Shown piece by piece: positions 9,301 through 16,312 of a stretch of 64,000 bases of DNA. Position 1 is the stretch's first letter. Every line of letters starts with the position of its first letter. Location: assembly GCA_021151835.1 (NCBI GenBank), contig JAGKWO010000008.1, positions 1 to 64,000 of the forward strand, read 5' to 3'. A model generated the notes under the pieces. It made no database searches. It saw only the letters and a program-made list of their open reading frames with translations, and was not told the origin of the DNA. The position numbers were made by a program, and so were the translations under genes. This DNA comes from Gammaproteobacteria bacterium. GTDB taxonomy: Bacteria > Pseudomonadota > Gammaproteobacteria > Pseudomonadales > Cellvibrionaceae.

Positions 9301-10428
9301 GCCATCATCGACCCAAGTTACATTCTCTCCAGATATTCAGCGGTGGCTTTATCGCATATCTATAACAACGATCTGAACGAGGGGCGAGTTTTTCTTGAAC
9401 GAATTTTTAAATCCGAAAACTCGGATTTACGATTGTCAGCGGCTGCATCAGTCGGATGGATGATTAAGGACCCGCTCAAAAACGAATTTGAAATCGATTT
9501 TATTAGAAAAATTATTGCTTCATCAAATAAACTGGAAGTGAGCGCAGCATCAAGGACGCTACGATCCATTGCCTCCGTGGATCCATTAATAGCAATTGAA
9601 CTCATATGTCACAGTAACTTATCTGATTCAGATATCACTAACGAAATACTCGCTGCATTTGACGATTCTAATGGCATTTCCACGAAGCTATTAAATGTCG
9701 AAGCAACAAATATTTTGCTTGAAAAGTTGTTATTGCTACCAAGTATAGAGGGATACTGGATCCAGAATTTTCTGGCTGATTTATCAGTTCATTATCCTAT
9801 AGAAACTATTAATTTTTTGAAAGGCAGAATAAATCATGCTGTTGTTACGGATGAAGCGACCTATCGTCCCTGTAACTACGGACCATATATACATAAACCG
9901 TTGCGATTTAAAGAAACGGCCGAATACCCATCACTCCTGAGAAACTTTTGGTCTTGGTTGAAACAGGAAAAGACGGATGATTTCAATTTTACGTATTACG
10001 CATATCGACTATTCTCTGCAATTTTCTTTCCTATTGACTCAACGGTTATTTCTTTTCTTCGTGAGAAATTTCGTGGCGATAGCTTAGATATGCTGGTTAT
10101 TGCAAAGGTTCTTCGCGAAGTTGCCAGCTCATTTGTATTGGACAATTCCGAGTTTATTATCGAATATTTGGCAGCCGTTAGGTCCCATGGAGCGGAGCAT
10201 CTCGACTTTGCGATAAATTCCTTATATGGCGCAGCGGTGAGTGGTATGCGGGAAGGAATTCCAGGTCAACCATTCCCAAAAGATGTCAGCAACCTGAGTA
10301 AAGCGAATTCGATTCTAAGCTCTCTCTCTCGATTTTCTCCTGCGTACAAGCTCTACACCTATATTAAGCAGGACGCGGAGATGAATATCGAACAATCTAA
10401 TAGGGAAAGGGAAATGTTTGAACGATGA
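6400..10428 (+). CDS. XRE HTH - PD-(D/E)XK nuclease-like - STAND-type NTPase - helical repeat protein
   Basis: Domain order, numbered from the in-frame ATG at 6394: an XRE-type helix-turn-helix at residues 10-75 (QKEMAIAMGVQQQTISRWEKG); a restriction-endonuclease-like domain at about 90-205 with D132 in GLDIE and Q146-C-K148, the spaced D...QxK signature of Mrr-like PD-(D/E)XK folds; a P-loop NTPase with Walker A GSGGLGKS at 287-294 and Walker B LLVIDDAHD near 336-344; then about 800 residues of helical repeats. This nuclease-NTPase-solenoid plan is that of Avs/STAND antiphage sensors, where the C-terminal repeats recognise a phage protein and the nuclease is the effector. The fused XRE domain is unusual. 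I prefer the second ATG (6400), because AGGA at 6389-6392 is 7 nt upstream of it and only 1 nt from the first. It is probably a single-gene system with its own operator. The defence role is inference; domain calls are from motifs. Confidence 0.8.
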   Translation: MKTPAPYASFGERLVQLRTQVGISSQKEMAIAMGVQQQTISRWEKGSSRPREIELTKLAAVLSTDVQELKILSGHIMPSPVVVSFDQPFPIDSLTADSFERFSDFFIDLLHPTAKVHRFGGTGSKQDGLDIEAILEDGSIRTYQCKRHKQFGPANVKAAIAAHTRRADKKVLLLTRIASPQARTIISAHKEWELWDKEDISKRIRQLPRAEQIRLVDIFFPGQRLALLGDTEAGPWMSIEDFFSAFLNKQRAFNHLWELVGREEEMLSLSKFIHEKAIRVVLLTGSGGLGKSRLLYQAITDYQSTKPAVLIKALSPTEELSTKHLESLGYGEKLLVIDDAHDREDLPLLFDYVANPKNCAKAILSLRSYGLQKVKLQAARLSLLDPRVAQVELKALKKEDSTKLALQVLKEYGGPESIAKEISRYTVDCPLATVIAAQIVAKGGIHLDLLNNEETFRTTLLAKFEEVITGEIADEKDSGTLRTILKLLALLQPFDPDDPELLTLIERIEGISVSESNRLIKALVSGGVVFKRGFRYRLAPDLLADYIIEQNCVTPNGKSSGYAEKVFSECSPSMIENILLNLGRLDWRLSSGNTASSQLLDGLWKKLLPDGDLGHIHIQAIKSVSYYQPERALDFAEKSIADGKFLKELPELIKYAAYNSTHLVRGCECLWELGRSDPREIHQHPHHAIRILKELCTVEPNKPLGFVAQVVEFGLSLLDLAETWAGIYTPYDFLEGALETEGHITDSNGPEISFSPYLVRKSAITPIRTKIISFAVDRLASAQAEVALASAKVLNNSLRYPMGLFGTSVSDSDHDSWTGEFISTFELIKNKCATKSIDPFVWLELLRSISWHAEYADGETKKIANEIFDIAPTTVEFKVIRVTFDSYGFINRAKEFEEQQEDWNRSVKYLAMDIKSSYPTEDGALQFLSAILAKARTLKLKEPASIEPILNALLFDNPAIAGILLEHAIIDPSYILSRYSAVALSHIYNNDLNEGRVFLERIFKSENSDLRLSAAASVGWMIKDPLKNEFEIDFIRKIIASSNKLEVSAASRTLRSIASVDPLIAIELICHSNLSDSDITNEILAAFDDSNGISTKLLNVEATNILLEKLLLLPSIEGYWIQNFLADLSVHYPIETINFLKGRINHAVVTDEATYRPCNYGPYIHKPLRFKETAEYPSLLRNFWSWLKQEKTDDFNFTYYAYRLFSAIFFPIDSTVISFLREKFRGDSLDMLVIAKVLREVASSFVLDNSEFIIEYLAAVRSHGAEHLDFAINSLYGAAVSGMREGIPGQPFPKDVSNLSKANSILSSLSRFSPAYKLYTYIKQDAEMNIEQSNREREMFER

Positions 10429-10604
10429 AATCATAGGCGCCGAAAGCTATAGAACCAACGGTCACTCCTCATTATTACTTTCTATGTTACTTAATGTTAT
10501 TGCTTACTGAGGCTAATGTAGCTGAAGTTATTGGGAGTATTACCTCGGGTAGCGATCAGTTTTGACAATAGAATAGGAAATTTATGAGGCCGTTATAAAA
10601 CGAA

Positions 10605-10632
10605 GAAAGCCCAACTGTTAGGTTGGACTTTC
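10605..10632. repeat. Imperfect 11-bp inverted repeat
   Basis: GAAAGCCCAAC at 10605-10615 pairs with GTTGGACTTTC at 10622-10632 with one mismatch and a 6-nt loop. It lies 177 bases after the NTPase gene. No T tail follows on the + strand, whereas the minus strand has a T-rich stretch, so it may be a decayed or leftward terminator. Confidence 0.4.
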
Positions 10633-10781
10633 AAGTCCTCGAAGGAGAGAAAAGTACAGTAAGGCCTCTAGGGCAACATCTCTATACTAGGTTTCATGGG
10701 GAAGACTGTCAATTGCGAATACGTATACGATTGGTCTAAATATATGGGTTTTGTCTGGAGTTTTTAACTACTACTACGGAG

Positions 10782-11024
10782 TTGAGTAATAGAACTGAGC
10801 ATCTGACTCTAAAAATAAAAAATGGTCGCCCGTCTGGTTTGGAGCATAGTCCCGCAGACGGTTCCGGCCAGTCTATTAAAGAGGTCGACAGAACTACTGA
10901 TTTAAGCACACTGCATTGTAATGCGTGCAACCAATGGCTGCAGTTCGGCGATGCACTGGCTACGCTAAGGAAGTCCGTCGGACTGCAGATTGCCAATCTA
11001 GCGATGCCTATGGAATTGCGTTAA
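10782..11024 (+). CDS. Possible small protein with CxxC, weak candidate
   Basis: An 80-codon frame in the otherwise empty 10.43-11.15 kb spacer. It would start at a TTG with GGAG almost touching it, which is poor spacing. The product is hydrophilic with one CNAC motif (LHCNACNQWLQF) and no membrane segment. An equally long frame lies antisense to it, so chance is a real alternative. If it is false, this spacer of about 700 bases holds only the inverted repeat. Confidence 0.2.
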   Translation: MSNRTEHLTLKIKNGRPSGLEHSPADGSGQSIKEVDRTTDLSTLHCNACNQWLQFGDALATLRKSVGLQIANLAMPMELR

Positions 11025-11147
11025 GTGAGGATCTACAACGTATTTCACCGCTCATGGATTGATGTTCTCCACACATATTTAAAAGCGGCTGCATCGCGTC
11101 GGGCTTAAATACAATGACACTTTATCGAAGTAAATGAGGGGTTGTAG

Positions 11148-12281
11148 GTGAATAAGGATCAAATCGAATTCAATAAGACGGTGAACCAGAAAAAGAAAGA
11201 GGCCAGTGTCAAAGGGTGCTTGCGTGGTGGAGATGAGCAAGCCGGATGCTCCGGCAAAATTGTATCGGCCCACTCCATCCAACGGGGCAAGATCCTCGCA
11301 TCCATAGCGGAAGGAAACGAGGGAAAGATTTACTACCTTGGCCTCACTCCAGCAGAAGACATGATGTCGATGGTTCCAGAGTTCAAGCCGGAAGGTATCA
11401 AGAAATTCAGCACCTTCAGCGGCTTCTGTGGTGGGCACGACAAAGCCATATTTCAACCTATCGAGGATGCGGCGTTTACTGCCACAGCCAAACAAAAGGA
11501 TATCTACGCCTACCGCGCTGCGGCTAAAGAGCTTCACACCAACCTCGAATCAAAGAGGCTTTGCGAGATCCAATTGGGCGACAAACTCGGAGAAGATGAT
11601 TTTCCACCCCATTTCCAAGCAACGCTTCCGATGATATTGCAAGGCCACCTAGAGGTTCCGGAATTTATAAAGGAAGTGATGATCCATGGTGCGACAAACC
11701 ATCAAATGAGATCCAGGCACAAGCAGTGCGAACACAACATTGCAGAGCTAAGCCTGATTTGCAATGCCCTGACAGGTGCGATAGAACATGATCGATCATC
11801 GGAATTTGAACATATTTATCACTGCCTTAACGAAGCCTACCCAGTAGCTTGCTGCACATCGTTTATCCCGTACTTCGACCATGATGGTGCCCGAATCATA
11901 TCCGAGCAGGATCAACAGCTAATTGCGCTATCACACGCCACAAGCTGTCTTGATATAAAAAACGTACTGCTCAATATTTTTCCGGAAGCAGGAGAAACGC
12001 ATATCATTTTCACGTTCTCCAAGGGAAACCAAAATTTCAAGAGGGCGATTGAACGGCTGCTCAAGTTAGATGATGATTCTCTAAGGATTGGGCTTTCCAA
12101 CATCATACTCAACTACTCAGAGAACTCTGCCTACGGCCCCAAGTACATCGAGGAAAACTTCAGCCTGGAGCAAATTACAACAATCAAGGAGCTCTTTTCT
12201 AGCACCGTTTTCAATCCAAGTGCATTTCAAAAGGGTAACATTAATTTGTTTATTAAGGCGCCATCTGCAACACCCCAGTGA
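11148..12281 (+). CDS. Zinc-finger/HNH-like domain protein, unknown function
   Basis: A 377-residue soluble protein that starts at GTG, supported by GAGGGG about 8 nt upstream. The N-terminal 100 residues hold a probable zinc-binding centre: C24 and C34 flank a short loop, followed by SAH42, and then FC94GGH97D. Cys/His pairs arranged around SAHSIQ and GFCGGHD recall treble-clef/HNH-type domains seen in defence-associated proteins of unknown function. The rest is helical and unassigned. There is no signal peptide or membrane span. The gene stands alone between two long spacers in the low-G+C island. A nuclease role is inference from the Cys/His pattern only; a purely structural zinc site is possible. 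Confidence 0.6.
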   Translation: MNKDQIEFNKTVNQKKKEASVKGCLRGGDEQAGCSGKIVSAHSIQRGKILASIAEGNEGKIYYLGLTPAEDMMSMVPEFKPEGIKKFSTFSGFCGGHDKAIFQPIEDAAFTATAKQKDIYAYRAAAKELHTNLESKRLCEIQLGDKLGEDDFPPHFQATLPMILQGHLEVPEFIKEVMIHGATNHQMRSRHKQCEHNIAELSLICNALTGAIEHDRSSEFEHIYHCLNEAYPVACCTSFIPYFDHDGARIISEQDQQLIALSHATSCLDIKNVLLNIFPEAGETHIIFTFSKGNQNFKRAIERLLKLDDDSLRIGLSNIILNYSENSAYGPKYIEENFSLEQITTIKELFSSTVFNPSAFQKGNINLFIKAPSATPQ

Positions 12282-12640
12282 CCGCTGGCTGAATTCGCCT
12301 TGAGAAAAGTGACTCAGTTATGTCCGTTTATACCTTAAGTGGAAGCACATTGACGCGAGGTTTTGAAGCGATTGATCAAGATTTTCTGTAGGCCGGTAGC
12401 GCTAAGCAGCCTTAACTCAGATTATTTTTCGCGAATACGCATATGTAATATGAAGTAATTGACTATAAATTGGTGACCCTGTACTCATACATTAAAAGTG
12501 CTTACTCAGATTAATACAAAGATATAGGAATCTATCAAGTCAAATACATGTTTCGTTCTTTTTAGCAGTTTTATTTCCAGGCATATTTTTGTCGTAACGG
12601 CTGATGCGAAAAAACAATTTCTATTGAAAAAAGGGAAGAT
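12282..12640. other. Intergenic spacer, no gene seen
   Basis: About 360 A+T-rich bases preceding the two-lipoprotein operon. A TTGACT at 12459-12464 could be a -35 but has no convincing -10. No repeat or terminator was recognised. Confidence 0.35.
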
Positions 12641-13540
12641 ATGAATAATTCATTATTTTTTTTGACAAAACGCTTACGCCCCGTAGTGACAGCTTTTTTC
12701 ACTACTCTGGTTCTTGCGGGATGTTCGACATTAGGCAATAAGAATGTTGATACAGCATCAACGCCAAATACTGTATCAATTTGCGGCAAAACTCCGTTCT
12801 CCAAAGAGTTTGGAGGGATAAATAGCAAAATTGCCGCAAAGTTGAGTTCTGACGCTATACCAGCCCTCAAAGAATTCGCTGATCAAATCAGTTCTGATCC
12901 ATTAACAATTTCAGCAGAGGCTAATTTAGCGTTAGTAAGAAAGACAACCAATTTGATAATTGCCTCTGCCTATCAACAAGTAATTGAAAATTACACATGC
13001 TATTTGAAACAAAATTACCCGCAAGATTCTGAAAAAATAATGCAGGGTCAAGCGAAATTCATTGAGCTAATTAATGAAATTTTTGACAAAGATCTGTATA
13101 TCGGAACTTACGCAGAAAAGCAGGAAAGGAAAAATGCAGTACTTAGCCAAGTCTCCCTAGTAGCACCTATAATCGCTACTGCACATTCGACCCCTGTAGC
13201 TAAGTTACCTAATCCAAACTTTACTGAGACGACAACAGTTCAACTTGATGTGTTAGTAAATAGCGGAATCGGAAATGTATACTCTTGTCTTGGCACGCGT
13301 TTTTCCTCGATAGCATCGATTGACGAAAGAGCACTTAGCGGACTTCAATCTTTACGCTCCAATTATTTAATGTACATGGAAGGTACATACAACGCGAGAA
13401 CGGCGGCAAGCTCCATCATGACAGTCGCTAAAACAATTTATGACTCCCCTAGCCAACAACCCAATCTTACTGTAGCTGACACAACGTGCCTAAGATCGAT
13501 TATAGATGAAATAGAAAAGTCTACAGCCAAGCAAAATTAA
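12641..13540 (+). CDS. Lipoprotein of unknown function
   Basis: A 299-residue protein starting at ATG behind GGGAAG. The N-terminus is a lipoprotein signal peptide: charged start, hydrophobic stretch and lipobox LAGC with the modified Cys at about residue 28, so it should be anchored to a membrane facing the periplasm (most likely the outer membrane, since the residue after Cys is Ser rather than Asp). The mature part is largely helical with cysteines that may form disulphides. No family recognised. It ends 15 bp before the OmpA-type lipoprotein gene and both have good ribosome binding sites, so they are very likely an operon and may form an envelope complex. Confidence 0.7.
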   Translation: MNNSLFFLTKRLRPVVTAFFTTLVLAGCSTLGNKNVDTASTPNTVSICGKTPFSKEFGGINSKIAAKLSSDAIPALKEFADQISSDPLTISAEANLALVRKTTNLIIASAYQQVIENYTCYLKQNYPQDSEKIMQGQAKFIELINEIFDKDLYIGTYAEKQERKNAVLSQVSLVAPIIATAHSTPVAKLPNPNFTETTTVQLDVLVNSGIGNVYSCLGTRFSSIASIDERALSGLQSLRSNYLMYMEGTYNARTAASSIMTVAKTIYDSPSQQPNLTVADTTCLRSIIDEIEKSTAKQN

Positions 13541-13555
13541 CAGACAAGGAAGAAT

Positions 13556-14566
13556 ATGCGCATTATTACCATCATAATTTTTGTAAATCTTTTGGTTGGC
13601 TGTGCAACTACCGAAAAAATTGAAATCCCTGACAGAGCATTGCGCTGTGATGCAATAGAAGCATCACTCAAGGAAGATTTATTTACAGCCGCTTCAGGAG
13701 CCGGAGTGGGATTTAAAGTCGTTATTGATAGAACCAACTCTGTTTCAGAGCAAAATTTAGTCGCCCTTCAGGCTATGCTAGCTCAATGCAGAATTTGGGC
13801 ACGAGATGGTATTAGCAATAAAGAATATTCAGATCGCGTAGCAGAGCATGCTGGAATTTATTCTGCTTATCTTGCAATAGAAAGCATAAAAAAGACACAA
13901 AAAGAACAGTTTGATATTATCAAATGGCGAATTGATGGATTAGTTGAGGCTTATCAAAGCGTAGAGATAAGGCTAGATCAGCAACAAATTGATATGCAAG
14001 AAGAATACGCTAAAAGTTTAGTACGTAATGATAATGCCGAAAAAGCCATAAAAGATCTAGATGATCGCCTCCGATCTCTGCAGCACCAATATGAAGAGGA
14101 GAACAAAGTCCTTCTAAGTCAATTTATTCGAGAACAAGAAATAGCAAGGTTAGATATTCAGATGGATCTTTTTCGATCTGAAATTATTGATCTTCAAAAT
14201 ACAGTTCTGAGCCTCAAAAAGGGCAGCGATGGTCTTTCACAAACATCTGGAGCATTAGTCGAATCGATATACTTTGAAAATCTCAGCTGGAAGTTGTCCG
14301 ATGCAATGATTACACGAATCGAGAATTTTTCTGCAAAGATTTCCGCAAGCGGGTATGTAATAAAAATTGTCGGTTTTGCAGATAGAGTTGGGAATACCGA
14401 TAGTAATTTAATTCTTAGTAAAAATCGTGCAAGAGCCGTTTCAGACTACATGAAGAGCAAGGGCTTTAATATTTTAAATTATGATGGCTTTGGCTCTTCA
14501 ATTCAGCTTGGCACTAACGACCTGGAAAACCGACGTGTCATTATTGAAGCATATAAGATCAACTAA
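13556..14566 (+). CDS. OmpA-type peptidoglycan-binding lipoprotein with coiled coil
   Basis: A 336-residue protein behind AAGGAAG. The lipobox is LVGC near residue 16. Residues about 105-225 form long charged heptad-like helices, a probable coiled coil. The C-terminal roughly 100 residues are an OmpA/Pal-like domain: FENLSWKLSDAM, then the family signature NLILSKNRARAVSDYM and NDLENRRVII. The plan (lipid anchor, periplasmic rod, peptidoglycan-binding head) tethers outer membrane to cell wall. With the preceding lipoprotein it forms a two-gene unit. Its place beside defence-like genes in an A+T-rich island is unusual for a housekeeping Pal homologue and suggests an accessory role. The terminator at 14735-14760 ends the unit. 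Confidence 0.75.
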   Translation: MRIITIIIFVNLLVGCATTEKIEIPDRALRCDAIEASLKEDLFTAASGAGVGFKVVIDRTNSVSEQNLVALQAMLAQCRIWARDGISNKEYSDRVAEHAGIYSAYLAIESIKKTQKEQFDIIKWRIDGLVEAYQSVEIRLDQQQIDMQEEYAKSLVRNDNAEKAIKDLDDRLRSLQHQYEEENKVLLSQFIREQEIARLDIQMDLFRSEIIDLQNTVLSLKKGSDGLSQTSGALVESIYFENLSWKLSDAMITRIENFSAKISASGYVIKIVGFADRVGNTDSNLILSKNRARAVSDYMKSKGFNILNYDGFGSSIQLGTNDLENRRVIIEAYKIN

Positions 14567-14734
14567 CCCAACAATGAAGAAGCGGCTGTTTGGCACTAGC
14601 CAGTTCTACCCTACACCGGACTTTTTTATTCAAATCATCATAGACATGAAGATCTATTTTTCGTTACCCCGCATTCTGTTCGGCGATTTCAGCCTGTAAA
14701 TAAGCCCCTTACATTTATACCGGCTTAAATGAAG

Positions 14735-14760
14735 AAAGCCCTGCTTTCGCAAGGCTTTTT
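14735..14760 (+). terminator. Intrinsic terminator after the lipoprotein pair
   Basis: AAAGCC (14735-14740) pairs with GGCTTT (14753-14758); an inner TGC/GCA extends the stem around a TTTC loop, and a T run follows. It is 168 bp after the OmpA-type gene. Confidence 0.65.
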
Positions 14761-15232
14761 AACTAGGCTCTCTTTACAACCGCACTTTGGCTTGTAACCA
14801 TTTTTGGCTGGAGGGGTGGTGCGTGGCAAAGCCATCCCGTTTATACACCCACATAATTTACATTAGAGACTTGAATGGTAATTCGTCAAAATTGGCTGCG
14901 AATCATCGCCTTGGGTATCGCCGTAAATCTCGATGTCATCCAATTTGATGGTGAGATAATTTGATGCTTAAAGACAATCTATTAAACGTAGGTTATGGCT
15001 TTCGTTCGTTTTGCGCAGCCAACCATATCTTTTTTATGTTTAACTTATTGATTTTAAAGAAAAGGTAATATATTTATTTTAAATAATTAGGGGTGTTTTG
15101 GTTATTTCGGCAGAGTAGTATGATTATTTATTTTAAACTTTGATCTTTGTTAGCCTAGCAAAATCAAAGAGTTAGAAACTCCATAGAGTATGAAGGTTTG
15201 TTTTAAACCGACAATTAATAACAACAAGCACA
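14761..15232. other. A+T-rich spacer without genes, right side of the island
   Basis: About 470 bases with no frame I can support and several T/A-rich runs near 15050-15200. Base composition changes from A+T-rich to balanced around 15.3 kb, just beyond this stretch. No integrase, direct repeat or attachment site was recognised. Confidence 0.4.
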
Positions 15233-15267
15233 AAAAAAGCCGTTTAGTTCAACTAAACGGCTTTTTT
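15233..15267. terminator. Strong bidirectional terminator hairpin
   Basis: A perfect 15-bp stem runs from 15233-15247 (ending GCCGTTTAG) to 15253-15267 (starting CTAAACGGC), with loop TTCAA. A runs on the left and T runs on the right make it a terminator in both directions. It lies 52 bp beyond the stop of the leftward SymE-like gene. Confidence 0.85.
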
Positions 15268-15319
15268 AATATTTAAAGCCAAGGGTGTGATTTGTCTATG
15301 TGTAAGCCAATATATATCG

Positions 15320-15544
15320 TCATTTTGCAGTCAATACCAAACACCCATGCGTAACCTGAATCGTTACAATGGAATCAATAGTAAATCCCGCTTGTTCCAA
15401 CCAATGTCCTCTGAGTTGTAACCAAGGCACCCTAGCCTGCGGTGGGTATTTTTTCTTGCGCCGATAGTCGTAGATGATGCGTCCAATTTTGATTTTGCGA
15501 ATATGACAGGGTGGCGGTACTTCAGTAGAATCGCGTCGAGTCAT
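15320..15544 (-). CDS. SymE-like type I toxin-family protein
   Basis: A 74-residue protein whose C-terminal 40 residues match the SymE toxin signature: PWLQLRGHWLEQAGF followed by VTIQVTHGCLVL, an AbrB/SpoVT-like swapped-hairpin fold. SymE of E. coli is an SOS-induced RNA-associated toxin (now linked to nucleoid condensation) held down by an antisense RNA. I start at the ATG at 15544, because AGGA lies 7 nt upstream; an upstream in-frame ATG would add 17 residues but has no such site. A divergent gene starts 124 bp away. I cannot see a LexA box or a clear antisense RNA promoter at its 5' end. Confidence 0.75.
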   Translation of the reverse strand: MTRRDSTEVPPPCHIRKIKIGRIIYDYRRKKKYPPQARVPWLQLRGHWLEQAGFTIDSIVTIQVTHGCLVLTAK

Positions 15545-15668
15545 TGTTGGTTCCTGTGTAGTGGTAAAAGTTTCCGATTGGCGTGGCGCAATCACAGGAA
15601 ATCATTTTATTAGAAGGTTAGGGAAATATTGCTCCGAAATCGGAGCGCAGCAAACGCAAGGAGGACAT

Positions 15669-15989
15669 ATGTCGTTAAAACAAAGGATCAAGGAAAAAAT
15701 CTGTTCGCTGGATGTAACGGCTAATTATCCGTTGGAAGAGTTTGTCTGTTGGGCCGGGAAGATTGATCGCTATGTGGTGCTCTATTATCTAGAGGTTATC
15801 CAGCGGGAACTGGACGTTGAACGCTTGGCGATGTTGGCCAACGGTGAGAACGATGCCGCCCTGCGGGAATGTTGGTGTGCTTACTGCGCGAAAGCTATCA
15901 GGTATTACCGGGCGATTCTGGGTAATCCATGCCGCCGTTTTTCATTATCATTTTTACTGAATTCGCTCCCGCAACGGTTGCAGCGATAG
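15669..15989 (+). CDS. Hypothetical protein, 106 aa
   Basis: An unrecognised small protein. The start at 15669 is fixed by a full AAGGAGG at 15658-15664, although the frame continues upstream. The product is helical, contains several Cys and Trp residues (ECWCAYCAKAIRYYRAIL) and has no signal peptide. It is divergent from the SymE-like gene, so the two could share a regulatory region, but nothing ties their functions. The following xylanase has its own promoter. Confidence 0.55.
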   Translation: MSLKQRIKEKICSLDVTANYPLEEFVCWAGKIDRYVVLYYLEVIQRELDVERLAMLANGENDAALRECWCAYCAKAIRYYRAILGNPCRRFSLSFLLNSLPQRLQR

Positions 15990-16104
15990 TTTGCCTTCCT
16001 CGAAGTTGGCGCCTTATTAACCAACTTTACATAAAAAAACAATCCTGAAAACCGTGCTTTTAAGCAACATATCGCTATAGATTTCCGATTAAATAGTTTA
16101 ATTG

Positions 16105-16120
16105 ACCATAAGCTTATGGT
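16105..16120. promoter_or_regulatory. Palindromic operator upstream of xylanase promoter
   Basis: ACCATAAGCTTATGGT is a perfect 16-bp palindrome. It ends exactly 4 nt before the -35 box of the promoter at 16125. Two further ACCATA-N4-TATGGT sites precede the second xylanase gene, one at the identical 4-nt distance, so this is probably the site of a xylan-responsive regulator (inference). The position just upstream of -35 would suit an activator, though a repressor is possible. Confidence 0.7.
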
Positions 16121-16124
16121 TTAT

Positions 16125-16153
16125 TTGACAATATTAGGTTCTAACGGTATACA
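16125..16153 (+). promoter_or_regulatory. Sigma-70-type promoter of the first xylanase
   Basis: TTGACA at 16125-16130, 17-nt spacer, TATACA at 16148-16153. It leaves a leader of about 150 nt before the start codon. The same boxes recur before the second xylanase. Confidence 0.65.
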
Positions 16154-16261
16154 AGTACTCATCGATGGCGCCGAATTGATTTAATCATAACAGCAACCCC
16201 TTTTGGCGCCTCGGTGTAAACCTGCTCGCAAGGAGCAGAATCAACCTTCAACAGTCCTTCA

Positions 16262-16312
16262 CCTCTATAGGTGGTATTGGTTGAAAGGCTGGAAACCTGG
16301 AGTCTAATAATG
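16262..16312 (+). repeat. Leader segment conserved between the two xylanase genes
   Basis: The last 50 nt before and including the start codon match 19667-19716 closely: CCTCTATAGG, GGTATTGGTTG, CTGGAG and TAATAATGAAATT recur in the same order. This is either recent duplication of the upstream region with the gene, or a conserved leader with a role in translation. Confidence 0.7.

Noticed and set aside
10736..10996. An 86-codon leftward frame with several Cys and Ser
   Set aside because: Antisense to the equally weak rightward frame, with no start signal and a composition typical of noncoding shadow frames.
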